The notes under the pieces were generated by a model, which was given only the letters and a program-made list of their open reading frames with translations, did no database searches and was not told the DNA's origin. 64,000 bases of DNA. Origin: Halomonas zincidurans B6 (GTDB taxonomy: Bacteria; Pseudomonadota; Gammaproteobacteria; Pseudomonadales; Halomonadaceae). Within the stretch, counting starts at the first letter, position 1. Each line of letters opens with the position of its first letter. Shown one piece after another: positions 24,909-32,946 of the stretch. Location: the NCBI RefSeq assembly GCF_000731955.1, contig NZ_JNCK01000001.1:1116001-1180000 (forward strand). The letters run 5' to 3'. Position numbers and translations under genes: made by a program.

Positions 24909-25366
24909 GCGCTCGACGCTCGGCGCGGCGCGACCTGCGGCGGCTGTCGGGCGTTGCGTTGACGAGTCTGTGGTTGACGAGCCTGGGGTTGCCGGCTGTC
25001 TTTTCTGCGCCCGTCAGCGCCGGGGCGGCCGGTAGCTGGGTCGGCGACGCGCCGAGCGTCAGGCTCTATACGCCGGGGCGCGAGGTCGTCTCCCAGCCAT
25101 TCCTACCGCCTGGGACGCCCATGAGTGCCGAGATCACGTCCGTTAGCTGGCGGTTTACCCCGCCGCCGGGTAGCGCGCGACTGGAAACCCGGCTGTGTCA
25201 TCCGCAGCGCTGCCTGTGGCTCGCCACCCCGCGCGGGCAGAGCAGGGCCTTGGCCGGGCTGGCCGCCACCGGGCCCTTCGTGATGCGCTTTCGCCTGCCC
25301 GAATCGGCACGCCCATCGGCGCCGCTGCGGATCGAAGGGTTACAGCTGATCGTCAACTATCACTGA
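24905..25366 (+). CDS. flhE: Flagellar periplasmic protein FlhE
   Basis: FlhE is a small periplasmic protein linked to flagellar export and proton leakage control in enterics. The 153-residue product has an arginine-rich n-region and a hydrophobic segment (about 15-36) ending near an AxA-like signal-peptidase site. The mature core contains SVSWRFTPPPGSARLETRLCHPQRCLWL, with two cysteines that could form a disulfide, and the precise family ending QLIVNYH. ATG 24905 overlaps the preceding stop by 4 bp; longer in-frame starts upstream would overlap the FlhG-like gene and are rejected. In E. coli flhE directly follows flhA, whereas here flhF and the FlhG-like gene intervene. Confidence 0.88.
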   Translation: MSARRSARRDLRRLSGVALTSLWLTSLGLPAVFSAPVSAGAAGSWVGDAPSVRLYTPGREVVSQPFLPPGTPMSAEITSVSWRFTPPPGSARLETRLCHPQRCLWLATPRGQSRALAGLAATGPFVMRFRLPESARPSAPLRIEGLQLIVNYH

Positions 25367-25525
25367 GAGAGTGCTTACAAAGTGCCTGCGCTCGCCAATA
25401 CTGCGTTAAAAACATCCTCGTTCGCGAGCCCGGTCAATATGCTCATTTAACCTCTTGTAAACTCCGCTATTTCGTCTGCTTTTGCCTTGTTTTGCCTTCG
25501 CTCGCCTACTTTGTAAACACCCTCT
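25366..25525. repeat. MITE-like element with 18-bp imperfect terminal inverted repeats
   Basis: The left end AGAGAGTGCTTACAAAGT (25366-25383) and the inverse of the right end (25508-25525) agree at 16 of 18 positions. The ends enclose about 124 bp with no ORF and a composition unlike the flanking genes (AT-richer, with repeated TTTGCCT and GCTCGCC words). The left end begins at the last base of the flhE stop codon. The size and structure suggest a non-autonomous mobile or REP/MITE-type repeat. I cannot verify copy number from one window. Confidence 0.6.
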
Positions 25526-25668
25526 AAAGCACAACGCATCGCTAAAAGCTTGAATAACCTTTCACGAAATGGGGTATTCATCGCTTGGCGCGGGACGGCG
25601 CGGAGTAATAATCCCACCATCGGTAGCCGCTTTGGTGCTGCCACGGTCACACAGGTTCCAGACGCGGA
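25526..25668 (+). promoter_or_regulatory. fliA upstream region
   Basis: No ORF of interest. An imperfect inverted repeat TGAATAACC (25551-25559) / GGGTATTCA (25572-25580) matches at 8 of 9 positions and may be an operator. I found no sigma-28 or convincing sigma-70 promoter. Together with the preceding repeat element it makes a 302-bp gene-free interval between flhE and fliA. Confidence 0.3.
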
Positions 25669-26388
25669 ATGTATACGGCACAAGGTAAGATCGATCAGCA
25701 TGCTTTGCTCGACCAGTATCTGCCGGTTGTCAGGCGCCAGGCGCTGGCGCTGCAGGTAAGGCTGCCGGCCAGCGTTGATCTCGATGACCTGATCCAGGCC
25801 GGAATGGTTGGCTTGCTCGATGCGCTGGGACGCTACAACGCCGACCAGGGGGCAAGCTTCACCACCTATGCCAGCCAGCGCATACGCGGATCGATGATCG
25901 ATGAGCTGCGCAGCCGCGACTGGGTGCCGCGTAGCGTGCGGCGTAACGCGCGGGAGATCGACGAGGCTACCCGGCGTCTCGAACAGCAACTCGGGCGTCC
26001 CGCCGAGGAGCGCGAGATTGCCGATCATCTATCGCTGAGTCTCGCTGACTATCATCAGCGACTGGCCGATACCAACGGTGGCCACCTGCTCGGCTTCGAG
26101 GACTTGATCGAGGAGAGCGGCGAGCCGGAGGGGGGCGAGTCGTCACCGAAATCGCCTTTCGATGCGCTGGTAAGCAACGAGCAGCGGGCGCGTCTGGTGG
26201 CAGCCATCGACAAGCTACCGGAGCGCGAAAAGCTGCTGCTGGGGCTGTACTATCAGGAAGAACTCAACCTCAAGGAGATTGGCGCGGTACTCGGCGTCAG
26301 CGAGTCGCGAGTCTGCCAGTTGCATAGCCAGGCGGTAGCCCGGCTGCGCGGCCAGCTGGCTTCCGACGAGGCGCAAGCGTCGCTGTGA
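25669..26388 (+). CDS. fliA: Flagellar sigma-28 factor FliA
   Basis: FliA directs RNA polymerase to late flagellar and chemotaxis promoters such as those at 4777 and 9536. At 239 residues it has the same length as the E. coli protein. Region 2 shows VDLDDLIQAGMVGLLDALGRYN and FTTYASQRIRGSMIDELRSRDWVPRSVRRN. Region 3 follows, then region 4 with LPEREKLLLGLYYQEELNLKEIGAVLGVSESRVCQLHSQAVARLR. ATG 25669 is the only sensible start. It converges on pqiC, with 7 bp between the stop codons. Confidence 0.97.
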   Translation: MYTAQGKIDQHALLDQYLPVVRRQALALQVRLPASVDLDDLIQAGMVGLLDALGRYNADQGASFTTYASQRIRGSMIDELRSRDWVPRSVRRNAREIDEATRRLEQQLGRPAEEREIADHLSLSLADYHQRLADTNGGHLLGFEDLIEESGEPEGGESSPKSPFDALVSNEQRARLVAAIDKLPEREKLLLGLYYQEELNLKEIGAVLGVSESRVCQLHSQAVARLRGQLASDEAQASL

Positions 26389-26395
26389 CGCGGTA

Positions 26396-27007
26396 CTAGT
26401 CGACTGTGCCCGAGGCACGCAGTCGACGAATCTGCGCGGCGAAATTCGCCGCCACCTTGTCCCAGCTTGCTCCCAGCGCGCGCACCAGCGCCGGATAACC
26501 GTCCTTTGCGAGCGGAGTGCTGGCCGAGAAGTTGCGCTCGAGCAGCAGATCGCCGTTCGCTGCTCGCAACTGCCAGTAGCCGCTGGCCATGCCTACGCCC
26601 TGGTAATGGCCCTGGAACTGCTCGACATTGACTTGCAGATGCAGGGCTTCGGGGGGGTCGCCTTCCACGAGAATTCGCGTGTCGGGAAGTTCCGCGGCGA
26701 GCCGTTGACGCAGCCCCCGGCCGAGTTGCTGGTCGAGTGCCTCGGCCCATTGGTGACTGCTGGCCTGGCGTAGGCGAATCGCGTCGGGTTGCAGCACGAT
26801 ACCCGGGTTGTCGAGATAGCCTGCTACGCTCACCCGGTCGATGACCAGACTGTAGTCTGGCGTCGCGGCGTCAGACGGGCCCACCCCGGACACTGCGTCA
26901 TTCATCGGGGCAGGCAAGGTATAGCGTTCGGTGGTCGGCGAGCCGGCGCAACCCGCCAGGGCGAACAGTGCGCCAACCATCAGCGCCCCGCGTAATCTGC
27001 GTGTCAT
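26396..27007 (-). CDS. pqiC: PqiC-like outer-membrane lipoprotein
   Basis: A 203-residue lipoprotein with signal sequence and lipobox LAGC (Cys20). The RYTLPAP start and the ALDQQLGRGLRQRLAAELP region are typical of the ABC-transport auxiliary lipoprotein (PqiC/YmbA, DUF330) family. PqiC works with PqiA and PqiB in moving lipid between inner and outer membranes. The start is preceded by AAGGAG. It is the last gene of pqiABC on the - strand, 28 bp after pqiB. Confidence 0.87.
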   Translation of the reverse strand: MTRRLRGALMVGALFALAGCAGSPTTERYTLPAPMNDAVSGVGPSDAATPDYSLVIDRVSVAGYLDNPGIVLQPDAIRLRQASSHQWAEALDQQLGRGLRQRLAAELPDTRILVEGDPPEALHLQVNVEQFQGHYQGVGMASGYWQLRAANGDLLLERNFSASTPLAKDGYPALVRALGASWDKVAANFAAQIRRLRASGTVD

Positions 27008-27035
27008 GTCTTTGCTCCTTGACTTGGCCTTGCGC

Positions 27036-28679
27036 TCAGCGCCCGGGCGCCCGGGGCACCGGATCCGGCCCCGGACTGCGATCGAAGATCAGTGCATTGG
27101 GATTGTCGCTGAGCGTCTCGGCCAATGGCTGCAGCTGGCGTACCAGTTTCTCGATGCTCTGCAGCGTAGCGTTGAGTTCGCGGTAGGCCGGCGAGTCCGG
27201 GGAGAGACCCTTGAGCGTGCGCTGCAGCTGCTTCAATGACTCGTTGACATTGCCGGGTATTGCGCGTGTCGCCGGATCCTCCAGCATAGCCTTGAGCGAT
27301 TCGGCGCTCGCGCGGACTTCCTCGAGGGTTGCCTGCGAGGTGGCCATGGTGCGATCGAGCTTGTCGAGAATCGGCTCGACCTGCAACTCGTTGAGCTTGT
27401 CGAGCAGGTTCGAGACCTTCTGCTCGATCTGCGCAAAGCCCCCCGACGTGGTGGGGAAGACGGTGCGCTTCTCGAAGGTCTCCGGGGTGTACTCGCCAGC
27501 CAGCTCCTTGTTGAAGTTGAGATCGACGAACAGTGCGCCGGTGAGCAGGTTGCCGGCCTTGAGCGAGGCGCGCAGGCCGTACTCGAACAGCTTCTTGAAG
27601 CGCTGTTCCCACTCATCCAGATCAACGGGCTGGTCATCGAGGGTCAGCCGCTGTGGCTCGATGCGGATCAATACCGGAATCGCGAAGCGCTGGCGAGTCT
27701 CCGGCTGCGGCGCCGTGAAGCGCCAGGGAACGCTGACCACCGTGCCGACGCGCACCCCCCGGTATTCGACCGGTGAGCCCTTCGACAGGCCGCGCACGGT
27801 GTCGTCGACCAGCAGCACATACTCCAGATTGCGGTTGTAGGTGCCCTGGAGGGCGTCCTCCTCATTGGCATAGAGCGTATAGGTGCTGTCCGGCTTGGCC
27901 TTGGCCCCCGGCGGAATGTCCTCGGGAATGCCGAACGTCACACCACCGCCGACCAGCGTTTCCAGCGATTCCAGCTGGACGTTGACCCCTTCGGAACTGA
28001 GCTTGACGTTGATGCCTGAGGCCGACCAGAAGCGAGTGGTTTCGGTGATCAATACGTCATAGGGCGATTCGATGAACAGACGATGGCGCATTTCCCGATC
28101 CTGCGGGTCGAACGAGGCATCCTCGACACGGCCCACGGTGAAGCCCTGGTAAGTGACCGGGTCGCCGACCCGCAGCGAGCTGCCCAGCTTGCTGACCAGA
28201 TTGATACGAATGCCCTTGGCGCCGGGCGGTGCGACCGGTGGCTGGTCGAGGACGGTGAACTGATATTGCGGTTTATCGCTCTGACCGGGCTGCAACTGAA
28301 TATAGGCCCCCGACAGCACGGTATTCAGCCCGCTGATGCCCTCACGGCCGATACGCGGCTTGACTACCCAGAAGCGGCTGCCGGCATTGAGCATGCGTTC
28401 GGCATCCTCGCTCATGCGGGCGGTGACCACGGTATGCGAGAGATCATCCGAAAGGCGTACGTTCTTGACCCGCCCGACCTCGACATTACGCGTCTTGATC
28501 AGCGTCTTGCCCGCTTCGATGCCTTCCGCGGTGGGCATCTCGAGGGTGATTTCGGGGCCCCGCCGGCTGGCGTTGTCGTAGACCAGCCACAGGCCGATCA
28601 GCACTGCCACCAGTGGTACGATCCAGATCGGTGAAATGCGCGACTGAACATGACGTTGGGCGCGATGCGCTTCAGGCAT
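27036..28679 (-). CDS. pqiB: Intermembrane lipid transport protein PqiB (MCE domains)
   Basis: PqiB forms stacked hexameric MCE rings that span the periplasm. The 547-residue product has one N-terminal membrane helix (about 14-36, SPIWIVPLVAVLIGLWLVYD). Three MCE domains follow, each with the G-x-V-G-R/T-V signature (VEVGRVKNV, FTVGRVEDA, VRVGTVVSV). A long helical coiled C-terminal region (about 440-540) forms the tunnel-closing needle in the family. ATG 28679 is chosen because AAGGAA precedes it and it overlaps the pqiA stop by 8 bp; a longer in-frame extension reads back into pqiA. Confidence 0.94.
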   Translation of the reverse strand: MPEAHRAQRHVQSRISPIWIVPLVAVLIGLWLVYDNASRRGPEITLEMPTAEGIEAGKTLIKTRNVEVGRVKNVRLSDDLSHTVVTARMSEDAERMLNAGSRFWVVKPRIGREGISGLNTVLSGAYIQLQPGQSDKPQYQFTVLDQPPVAPPGAKGIRINLVSKLGSSLRVGDPVTYQGFTVGRVEDASFDPQDREMRHRLFIESPYDVLITETTRFWSASGINVKLSSEGVNVQLESLETLVGGGVTFGIPEDIPPGAKAKPDSTYTLYANEEDALQGTYNRNLEYVLLVDDTVRGLSKGSPVEYRGVRVGTVVSVPWRFTAPQPETRQRFAIPVLIRIEPQRLTLDDQPVDLDEWEQRFKKLFEYGLRASLKAGNLLTGALFVDLNFNKELAGEYTPETFEKRTVFPTTSGGFAQIEQKVSNLLDKLNELQVEPILDKLDRTMATSQATLEEVRASAESLKAMLEDPATRAIPGNVNESLKQLQRTLKGLSPDSPAYRELNATLQSIEKLVRQLQPLAETLSDNPNALIFDRSPGPDPVPRAPGR

Positions 28680-29991
28680 GAGGGGATTCCTTGGCGGGAA
28701 CGGGCGGCTGCCACAGCAGGCGCGGATCGAAAGTGATGGCGGCAAGCATGGTCAATACCACGACCGACATGAAGGCCAGCGCGGCCGGCCCCGGGGTGAT
28801 CGACATCAGTCTGCCGGCGCGAATCAGGGCGACCAGAATCGCCACCACGAAGACGTCGACCATCGACCAGCGGCCGATGAACTCGGTCAGCCGATAGAGC
28901 CGGGTTCGCACGATGCGGTGATAGCCGCCGCTGCGGCGCACGGCGATGCACAGCCAGCCGAGGGCGAGCAATTTGCCGACCGGCACCAGAATGCTGGCGA
29001 CGAAGATCACCGTGGCGACCGGATAGGAGCCCATCTGCCAGAGCTGGATCACGCCGCCGATGATCGTCGACGGGTTGGCTTCGCCAAGGTAAGTGGTGGT
29101 CATGATCGGGTAGATGTTGGCCGGCAGATACAGGATCGTCGCCGTGACGAGCAGGGCCCAGGTCCGCTGCAGGCTTCGCGGCTGACGTGCGTGCAGCGCT
29201 TCGCCGCAGCGTCGACAGCGTCCGCGTCCGTGGCCATCGAGCGCATTGACCAGGCCGCAGGTCTGGCAGCCGGCCAGACCCTGCTCGGCGGCCGGAGCGC
29301 CGGTGCGGCTGTGTTCGGGCGCGAGCGGTTCGCCGGCCAGCGAGAACCACATCCAGTCGCTGTCGAGCGATTGCGTGGTCAGCAACAGCAGGATGGCGAA
29401 CAGGCAGAAGGCCCAGAACGAGACGCCCAGGCTGACTTCGGCGAGGCCGGCCACCTTGATCAAGCTGACCAGCGCACCGATGATGAACACGTCGGCCATC
29501 ATCCACGGGTGCAGATGGCTCAGCGAGCGCGCGATGCCGCGGCTGAAGGGCAGCGGTTCGCGACTCAGCAGGCCGAGCTGCAGCCAGGCGACGCAGGCAA
29601 GATAGAGGGCCGGCAGCACGGCGACGCTCAGCGCCACGCTGATGGCCACCCATGGCTGGCTGTAGCCGACCAGGCTGCGTACGGTCTGGGCCAGCTCGAT
29701 GCGGTTGCTAATGCCGCTGACCTCGAAACTGATGAAGGGGAAGGACAGCGCGACGATCAGCGCAACCAGCGCTGCCAGCGAAAGCGCCAGGCTGCGCTGT
29801 GCCGGTCGATTGTGACGCTGGGCGAGACTATGGCCACAGCGCGGACAGTCTGCCTTCTGCCCCGGGCTCAGCGGCGGCAGCGCCACCAGCCAGTCGCACT
29901 CGTGGCAGGCACGCAGCCGGCGCCGGCTCGGGCGTGGCGAACCAGCGCCGCTATCCGTCAGCGTATCGGGCGGTTGCGTATCGGCGGTCAC
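28672..29991 (-). CDS. pqiA: PqiA inner-membrane protein
   Basis: PqiA is the inner-membrane partner of PqiB. The 439-residue protein has the tandem architecture of the family: a CxxC zinc-ribbon-like motif (CHECDWL...CPRCG, about 29-53) followed by four membrane helices, then a second ribbon (CQTCGLV...CRRCG, about 242-264) and four more helices. The second half starts its helices with ILYLPANIYPIMTT, a characteristic stretch. The start is GTG 29991; the Shine-Dalgarno (AGGA) is 10 bases away, so the exact start is less certain. It is divergent from the antiporter gene at 30244. Confidence 0.92.
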   Translation of the reverse strand: MTADTQPPDTLTDSGAGSPRPSRRRLRACHECDWLVALPPLSPGQKADCPRCGHSLAQRHNRPAQRSLALSLAALVALIVALSFPFISFEVSGISNRIELAQTVRSLVGYSQPWVAISVALSVAVLPALYLACVAWLQLGLLSREPLPFSRGIARSLSHLHPWMMADVFIIGALVSLIKVAGLAEVSLGVSFWAFCLFAILLLLTTQSLDSDWMWFSLAGEPLAPEHSRTGAPAAEQGLAGCQTCGLVNALDGHGRGRCRRCGEALHARQPRSLQRTWALLVTATILYLPANIYPIMTTTYLGEANPSTIIGGVIQLWQMGSYPVATVIFVASILVPVGKLLALGWLCIAVRRSGGYHRIVRTRLYRLTEFIGRWSMVDVFVVAILVALIRAGRLMSITPGPAALAFMSVVVLTMLAAITFDPRLLWQPPVPAKESPHA

Positions 29992-30243
29992 CGTGTCAGC
30001 GTCCTGTGGCGATGAGTGTTCTCATTCATGCGAACCAGTGTAACCGCTTAGTGTCCATGGTCGAACAGCGTTCATCGTTTGCCGTCGCCAAGTGGCGCGA
30101 CTCGGTCCCCTCGTCAGCTCGACTGCAATTGCCCTGCGAGCCCGGGCCGGGCGCTGGTCCTGCTCGGGCAACTCGGGCATCATGCCGCCGGACGTTCCAC
30201 GAGCCGGATCATCGAAGTCATGCGTTAACAAAGGGAGGCGAGC

Positions 30244-31215
30244 TTGCTACTTGCGATCGGTGCTGTCGTTCTGGGGTTGGTGTTGCTGGTATGGAGTGCC
30301 GATCGTTTCGTCGACGGCGCGGCTGCCACGGCGGGGCACCTGGGCCTGCCGTCGCTGTTGATCGGCATCCTGGTGATCGGTTTCGGTACCTCGGCCCCCG
30401 AGATGATGGTATCGGCACTCGCCGCCTGGCAGGGTAATCCGGGGCTGGCGCTGGGTAATGCCTACGGCTCGAACATCACCAATATCGGGCTGATTCTCGG
30501 CCTCGTGGCGCTGCTCAGTCCGCTGACGGTACACTCGCAGGTCATCCGCCAGGAGTTGCCGCTGCTGGGGGGCGCCACCTTGATTTCCGGCTGGCTACTG
30601 CTGGATGCCCAGGTCACGCGCCTCGATGGCTGGCTGCTGCTGGTGCTGCTGGTAGGGGTCATGGGGTTCAGCATCTGGCGCGCCCGCAGTGGCGCTACCG
30701 ATGCGCTGATGGTGGGTACCGAGTCCTCGCTCGCCGAGCACCCGATGACGCTGCGCGCCGGCATCCTCTGGACGCTAGCCGGCCTGGTGGTATTGATCGC
30801 CAGTTCGCGGCTGCTGGTCTGGGGGGCGGTGCAGATCGCTCAGGCGTTCGGCGTCAGCGATCTGGTCATCGGCCTGACTGTGGTCGCGGTGGGCACCTCG
30901 CTTCCCGAGCTGGCCTCGTCGATCAGTGCGTTGCGCAAGAACGAGCACGACCTGGTGCTGGGCAACGTGGTGGGTTCCAACCTGTTCAATTCGCTGGCCG
31001 TGGTGGGGCTGGCCGGGGTGATCACGCCGATCGATGCCGAACGTGCGGTGATCCTGCGCGACTGGCCGGTGATGGCGGTGCTGACCCTGGCGGTGCTGAT
31101 ATTCGGCATCGGTTGGCGAGGGCGTCAGGGGCGAATCAATCGTTTCGAAGGCGGCGCACTGCTGCTCGTCTATCTGGCCTACAACGCCTATCTGATCAGC
31201 AGCGAAATGGTCTGA
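30244..31215 (+). CDS. Calcium/sodium antiporter (YrbG/CaCA family)
   Basis: An inner-membrane exchanger of 323 residues and about ten hydrophobic helices. The two inverted alpha repeats are clear: GFGTSAPEMMVSALAAWQGNPGLALGNAYGSN (about 40-75) and AVGTSLPELASSISALRKNEHDLVLGNVVGSN (about 215-250). They provide the ion-binding acidic residues. The TTG start is supported by GGGAGG five bases upstream. It is a single-gene unit, divergent from pqiABC. Calcium against sodium exchange is the usual family assignment; other cations are possible. Confidence 0.9.
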   Translation: MLLAIGAVVLGLVLLVWSADRFVDGAAATAGHLGLPSLLIGILVIGFGTSAPEMMVSALAAWQGNPGLALGNAYGSNITNIGLILGLVALLSPLTVHSQVIRQELPLLGGATLISGWLLLDAQVTRLDGWLLLVLLVGVMGFSIWRARSGATDALMVGTESSLAEHPMTLRAGILWTLAGLVVLIASSRLLVWGAVQIAQAFGVSDLVIGLTVVAVGTSLPELASSISALRKNEHDLVLGNVVGSNLFNSLAVVGLAGVITPIDAERAVILRDWPVMAVLTLAVLIFGIGWRGRQGRINRFEGGALLLVYLAYNAYLISSEMV

Positions 31216-31526
31216 TCACCCGCTTCGATCGTCAGCGAGCCCACCTTGCGCCGGGTTCCATGCCCGGCGCAGTCGTGTCCAGATTTATCGCCCCGTTCTT
31301 GATCTGCGTCAACTCGACGCGCCCGTTAAGACTTAAGTCGGTTTCGTGGGCGGCGTATCATGTCCTCGTGCCAGCGGCGATTGCCAGTGTCTGAGGCTCG
31401 CAATGAGCGTCTGCTTGGCTAGCCTGTGGTGAGTCGCACCAGCGCACGGCGACCGGCTGCAAGGCTTGGGTTAATGGGGCTGCTGCATCGGTGGCGGCCC
31501 TGACTTCAGACGGATTAGGAGTGGAC
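31216..31526 (+). promoter_or_regulatory. Upstream region of the cioAB-cydDC cluster
   Basis: A 311-bp interval without a gene. It contains the FNR/ANR-like box at 31299-31312 and a possible -10 (TAAGTC, 31334-31339) about 31 bp beyond its centre, the spacing of a class II FNR-activated promoter. The first half (31216-31290) shows nothing I can name. Confidence 0.5.
31299..31312 (+). promoter_or_regulatory. FNR/ANR-type binding site
   Basis: TTGAT-CTGC-GTCAA matches the TTGAT-N4-ATCAA consensus at 9 of 10 conserved bases. It lies 215 bp before an oxidase known in pseudomonads to be controlled by the anaerobic regulator ANR, so an oxygen-responsive role is plausible. Confidence 0.65.
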
Positions 31527-32942
31527 ATGGAACTTGATCCGGTCTTCCTGTCGCGATTGCAATTCGCGTTTGTCGTAACCTTTCATGCCATCTTTCCGGT
31601 CTTCACGATCGGCCTGGCCTCCTACCTGGCGCTGCTCTATGGCCTGCTCGTCAAGACCGGCAACCCGGCCTGGGAGCGCCTGGCAGAATTCTGGACCAAG
31701 GTCTTCGCGGTCGTGTTCGGCATGGGGGTGGTGTCGGGCATCGTCATGGCCTTTCAGTTCGGGACCAACTGGAGCAACTTCTCCCAGGCAGCCTCGAATT
31801 TCATCGGCCCGCTGCTCAGTTACGAGGTGGTCACGGCGTTCTTTCTCGAGGCCGGCTTCCTCGGCGTGCTGCTGTTCGGTCGCGAGCGGGTATCGCCCAA
31901 GGTGCACCTGTTCGCGGCGATCATGGTGGCCCTGGGGACGCTCATCTCGTCGTTCTGGATCCTCTCGGCCAACAGCTGGATGCAGACCCCCGCCGGCTTC
32001 GAAATGCGCGAGGGCATGGTCCACGTGACGTCCTGGGTGGAGGCGATCTTCAACCCCTCGTTCCCGTATCGCTTCGCGCACATGGTGATGGCCTCGTTTC
32101 TGACCGGTGGCTTCGTGGTCTGCGGGGTCAGCGCCTGGTATCTGCTGCGCGGGCATGACGTCGAGGCCAATCGCAAGGCGCTGTCGATGTCGCTGTGGCT
32201 ACTGCTGTTCGCGGCCCCGGCCCAGGCGGTCATCGGCGACATGCACGGTACCAACACGCTGGAGTATCAACCGAGCAAGATCGCGGCCATCGAGGGGATC
32301 TGGGAAACCGAATCATCGGTGCCGCTATTGCTGTTCGCCGTGCCGGATCAGGCCAATCAGACCAATGACTTTGCCGTGGGTATTCCCAAGCTGGCCAGCC
32401 TGATCCTCACTCGCGACCCGAACGGCGAACTCCCGGGGCTCAACGAGATCCCCCGCGACCAGCAGCCGCCGGTGTGGATCACCTTCTATTCGTTTCGCAT
32501 CATGGTCGGGCTGGGCGTATTGATGATTGCGTTCGCGGTCGCCGGCCTGTTGCTGCGGCGCGGCGGTCGGATCTATCACAATCGCTTCTTCCTTCAGGGG
32601 CTGCGGCTGATGGCGATCTCGCCGTTCATCGCCGTGAGCGCTGGCTGGTTCGTGACCGAAACGGGCCGTGCGCCATGGCTCATCTATGGCGTGATGACCC
32701 AGGCCGAAGCGGTGACGCCGTCGCTTACCGGCTGGATGGCATTGACGACGCTGATCGGCTACATCCTGGTCTATGCCGTGGTCTTCATCGCCGGGCTCTA
32801 TTACCTGGGTCGGGTGATCCGCCAGGGCATGGTCGAAGGCGACGTCGATGACGTGACACGCGCCATGCGCCCGATGTCGGCCTCTCACGTGCCGTTCGAC
32901 GACGGTCAGTATCAAGCCCCCAACGCCGCTTCCAGGAGCTGA
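31527..32942 (+). CDS. cioA: Cytochrome bd-type (cyanide-insensitive) ubiquinol oxidase subunit I
   Basis: Subunit I binds the b and d haems and oxidises ubiquinol in the inner membrane. The 471-residue product starts at ATG 31527 after AGGAG. It has the family's N-terminal SRLQFAFVVTFHAIFP with the conserved haem-ligand His20, GTNWSNFS, and the quinol-loop region from about residue 255. That loop is short compared with E. coli CydA, which places this enzyme in the CioA (short Q-loop) class often called cyanide-insensitive. Subunit II follows after 4 bp, then the cydDC assembly transporter, an unusual full set for a Cio-type oxidase. Confidence 0.93.
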   Translation: MELDPVFLSRLQFAFVVTFHAIFPVFTIGLASYLALLYGLLVKTGNPAWERLAEFWTKVFAVVFGMGVVSGIVMAFQFGTNWSNFSQAASNFIGPLLSYEVVTAFFLEAGFLGVLLFGRERVSPKVHLFAAIMVALGTLISSFWILSANSWMQTPAGFEMREGMVHVTSWVEAIFNPSFPYRFAHMVMASFLTGGFVVCGVSAWYLLRGHDVEANRKALSMSLWLLLFAAPAQAVIGDMHGTNTLEYQPSKIAAIEGIWETESSVPLLLFAVPDQANQTNDFAVGIPKLASLILTRDPNGELPGLNEIPRDQQPPVWITFYSFRIMVGLGVLMIAFAVAGLLLRRGGRIYHNRFFLQGLRLMAISPFIAVSAGWFVTETGRAPWLIYGVMTQAEAVTPSLTGWMALTTLIGYILVYAVVFIAGLYYLGRVIRQGMVEGDVDDVTRAMRPMSASHVPFDDGQYQAPNAASRS

Positions 32943-32946
32943 AACC

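Noticed and set aside
30092..30361. Small open frame between pqiA and the antiporter
   Set aside because: It runs out of frame into the antiporter gene, lacks homology, and its basic Arg/Ser-rich product looks like a chance frame.
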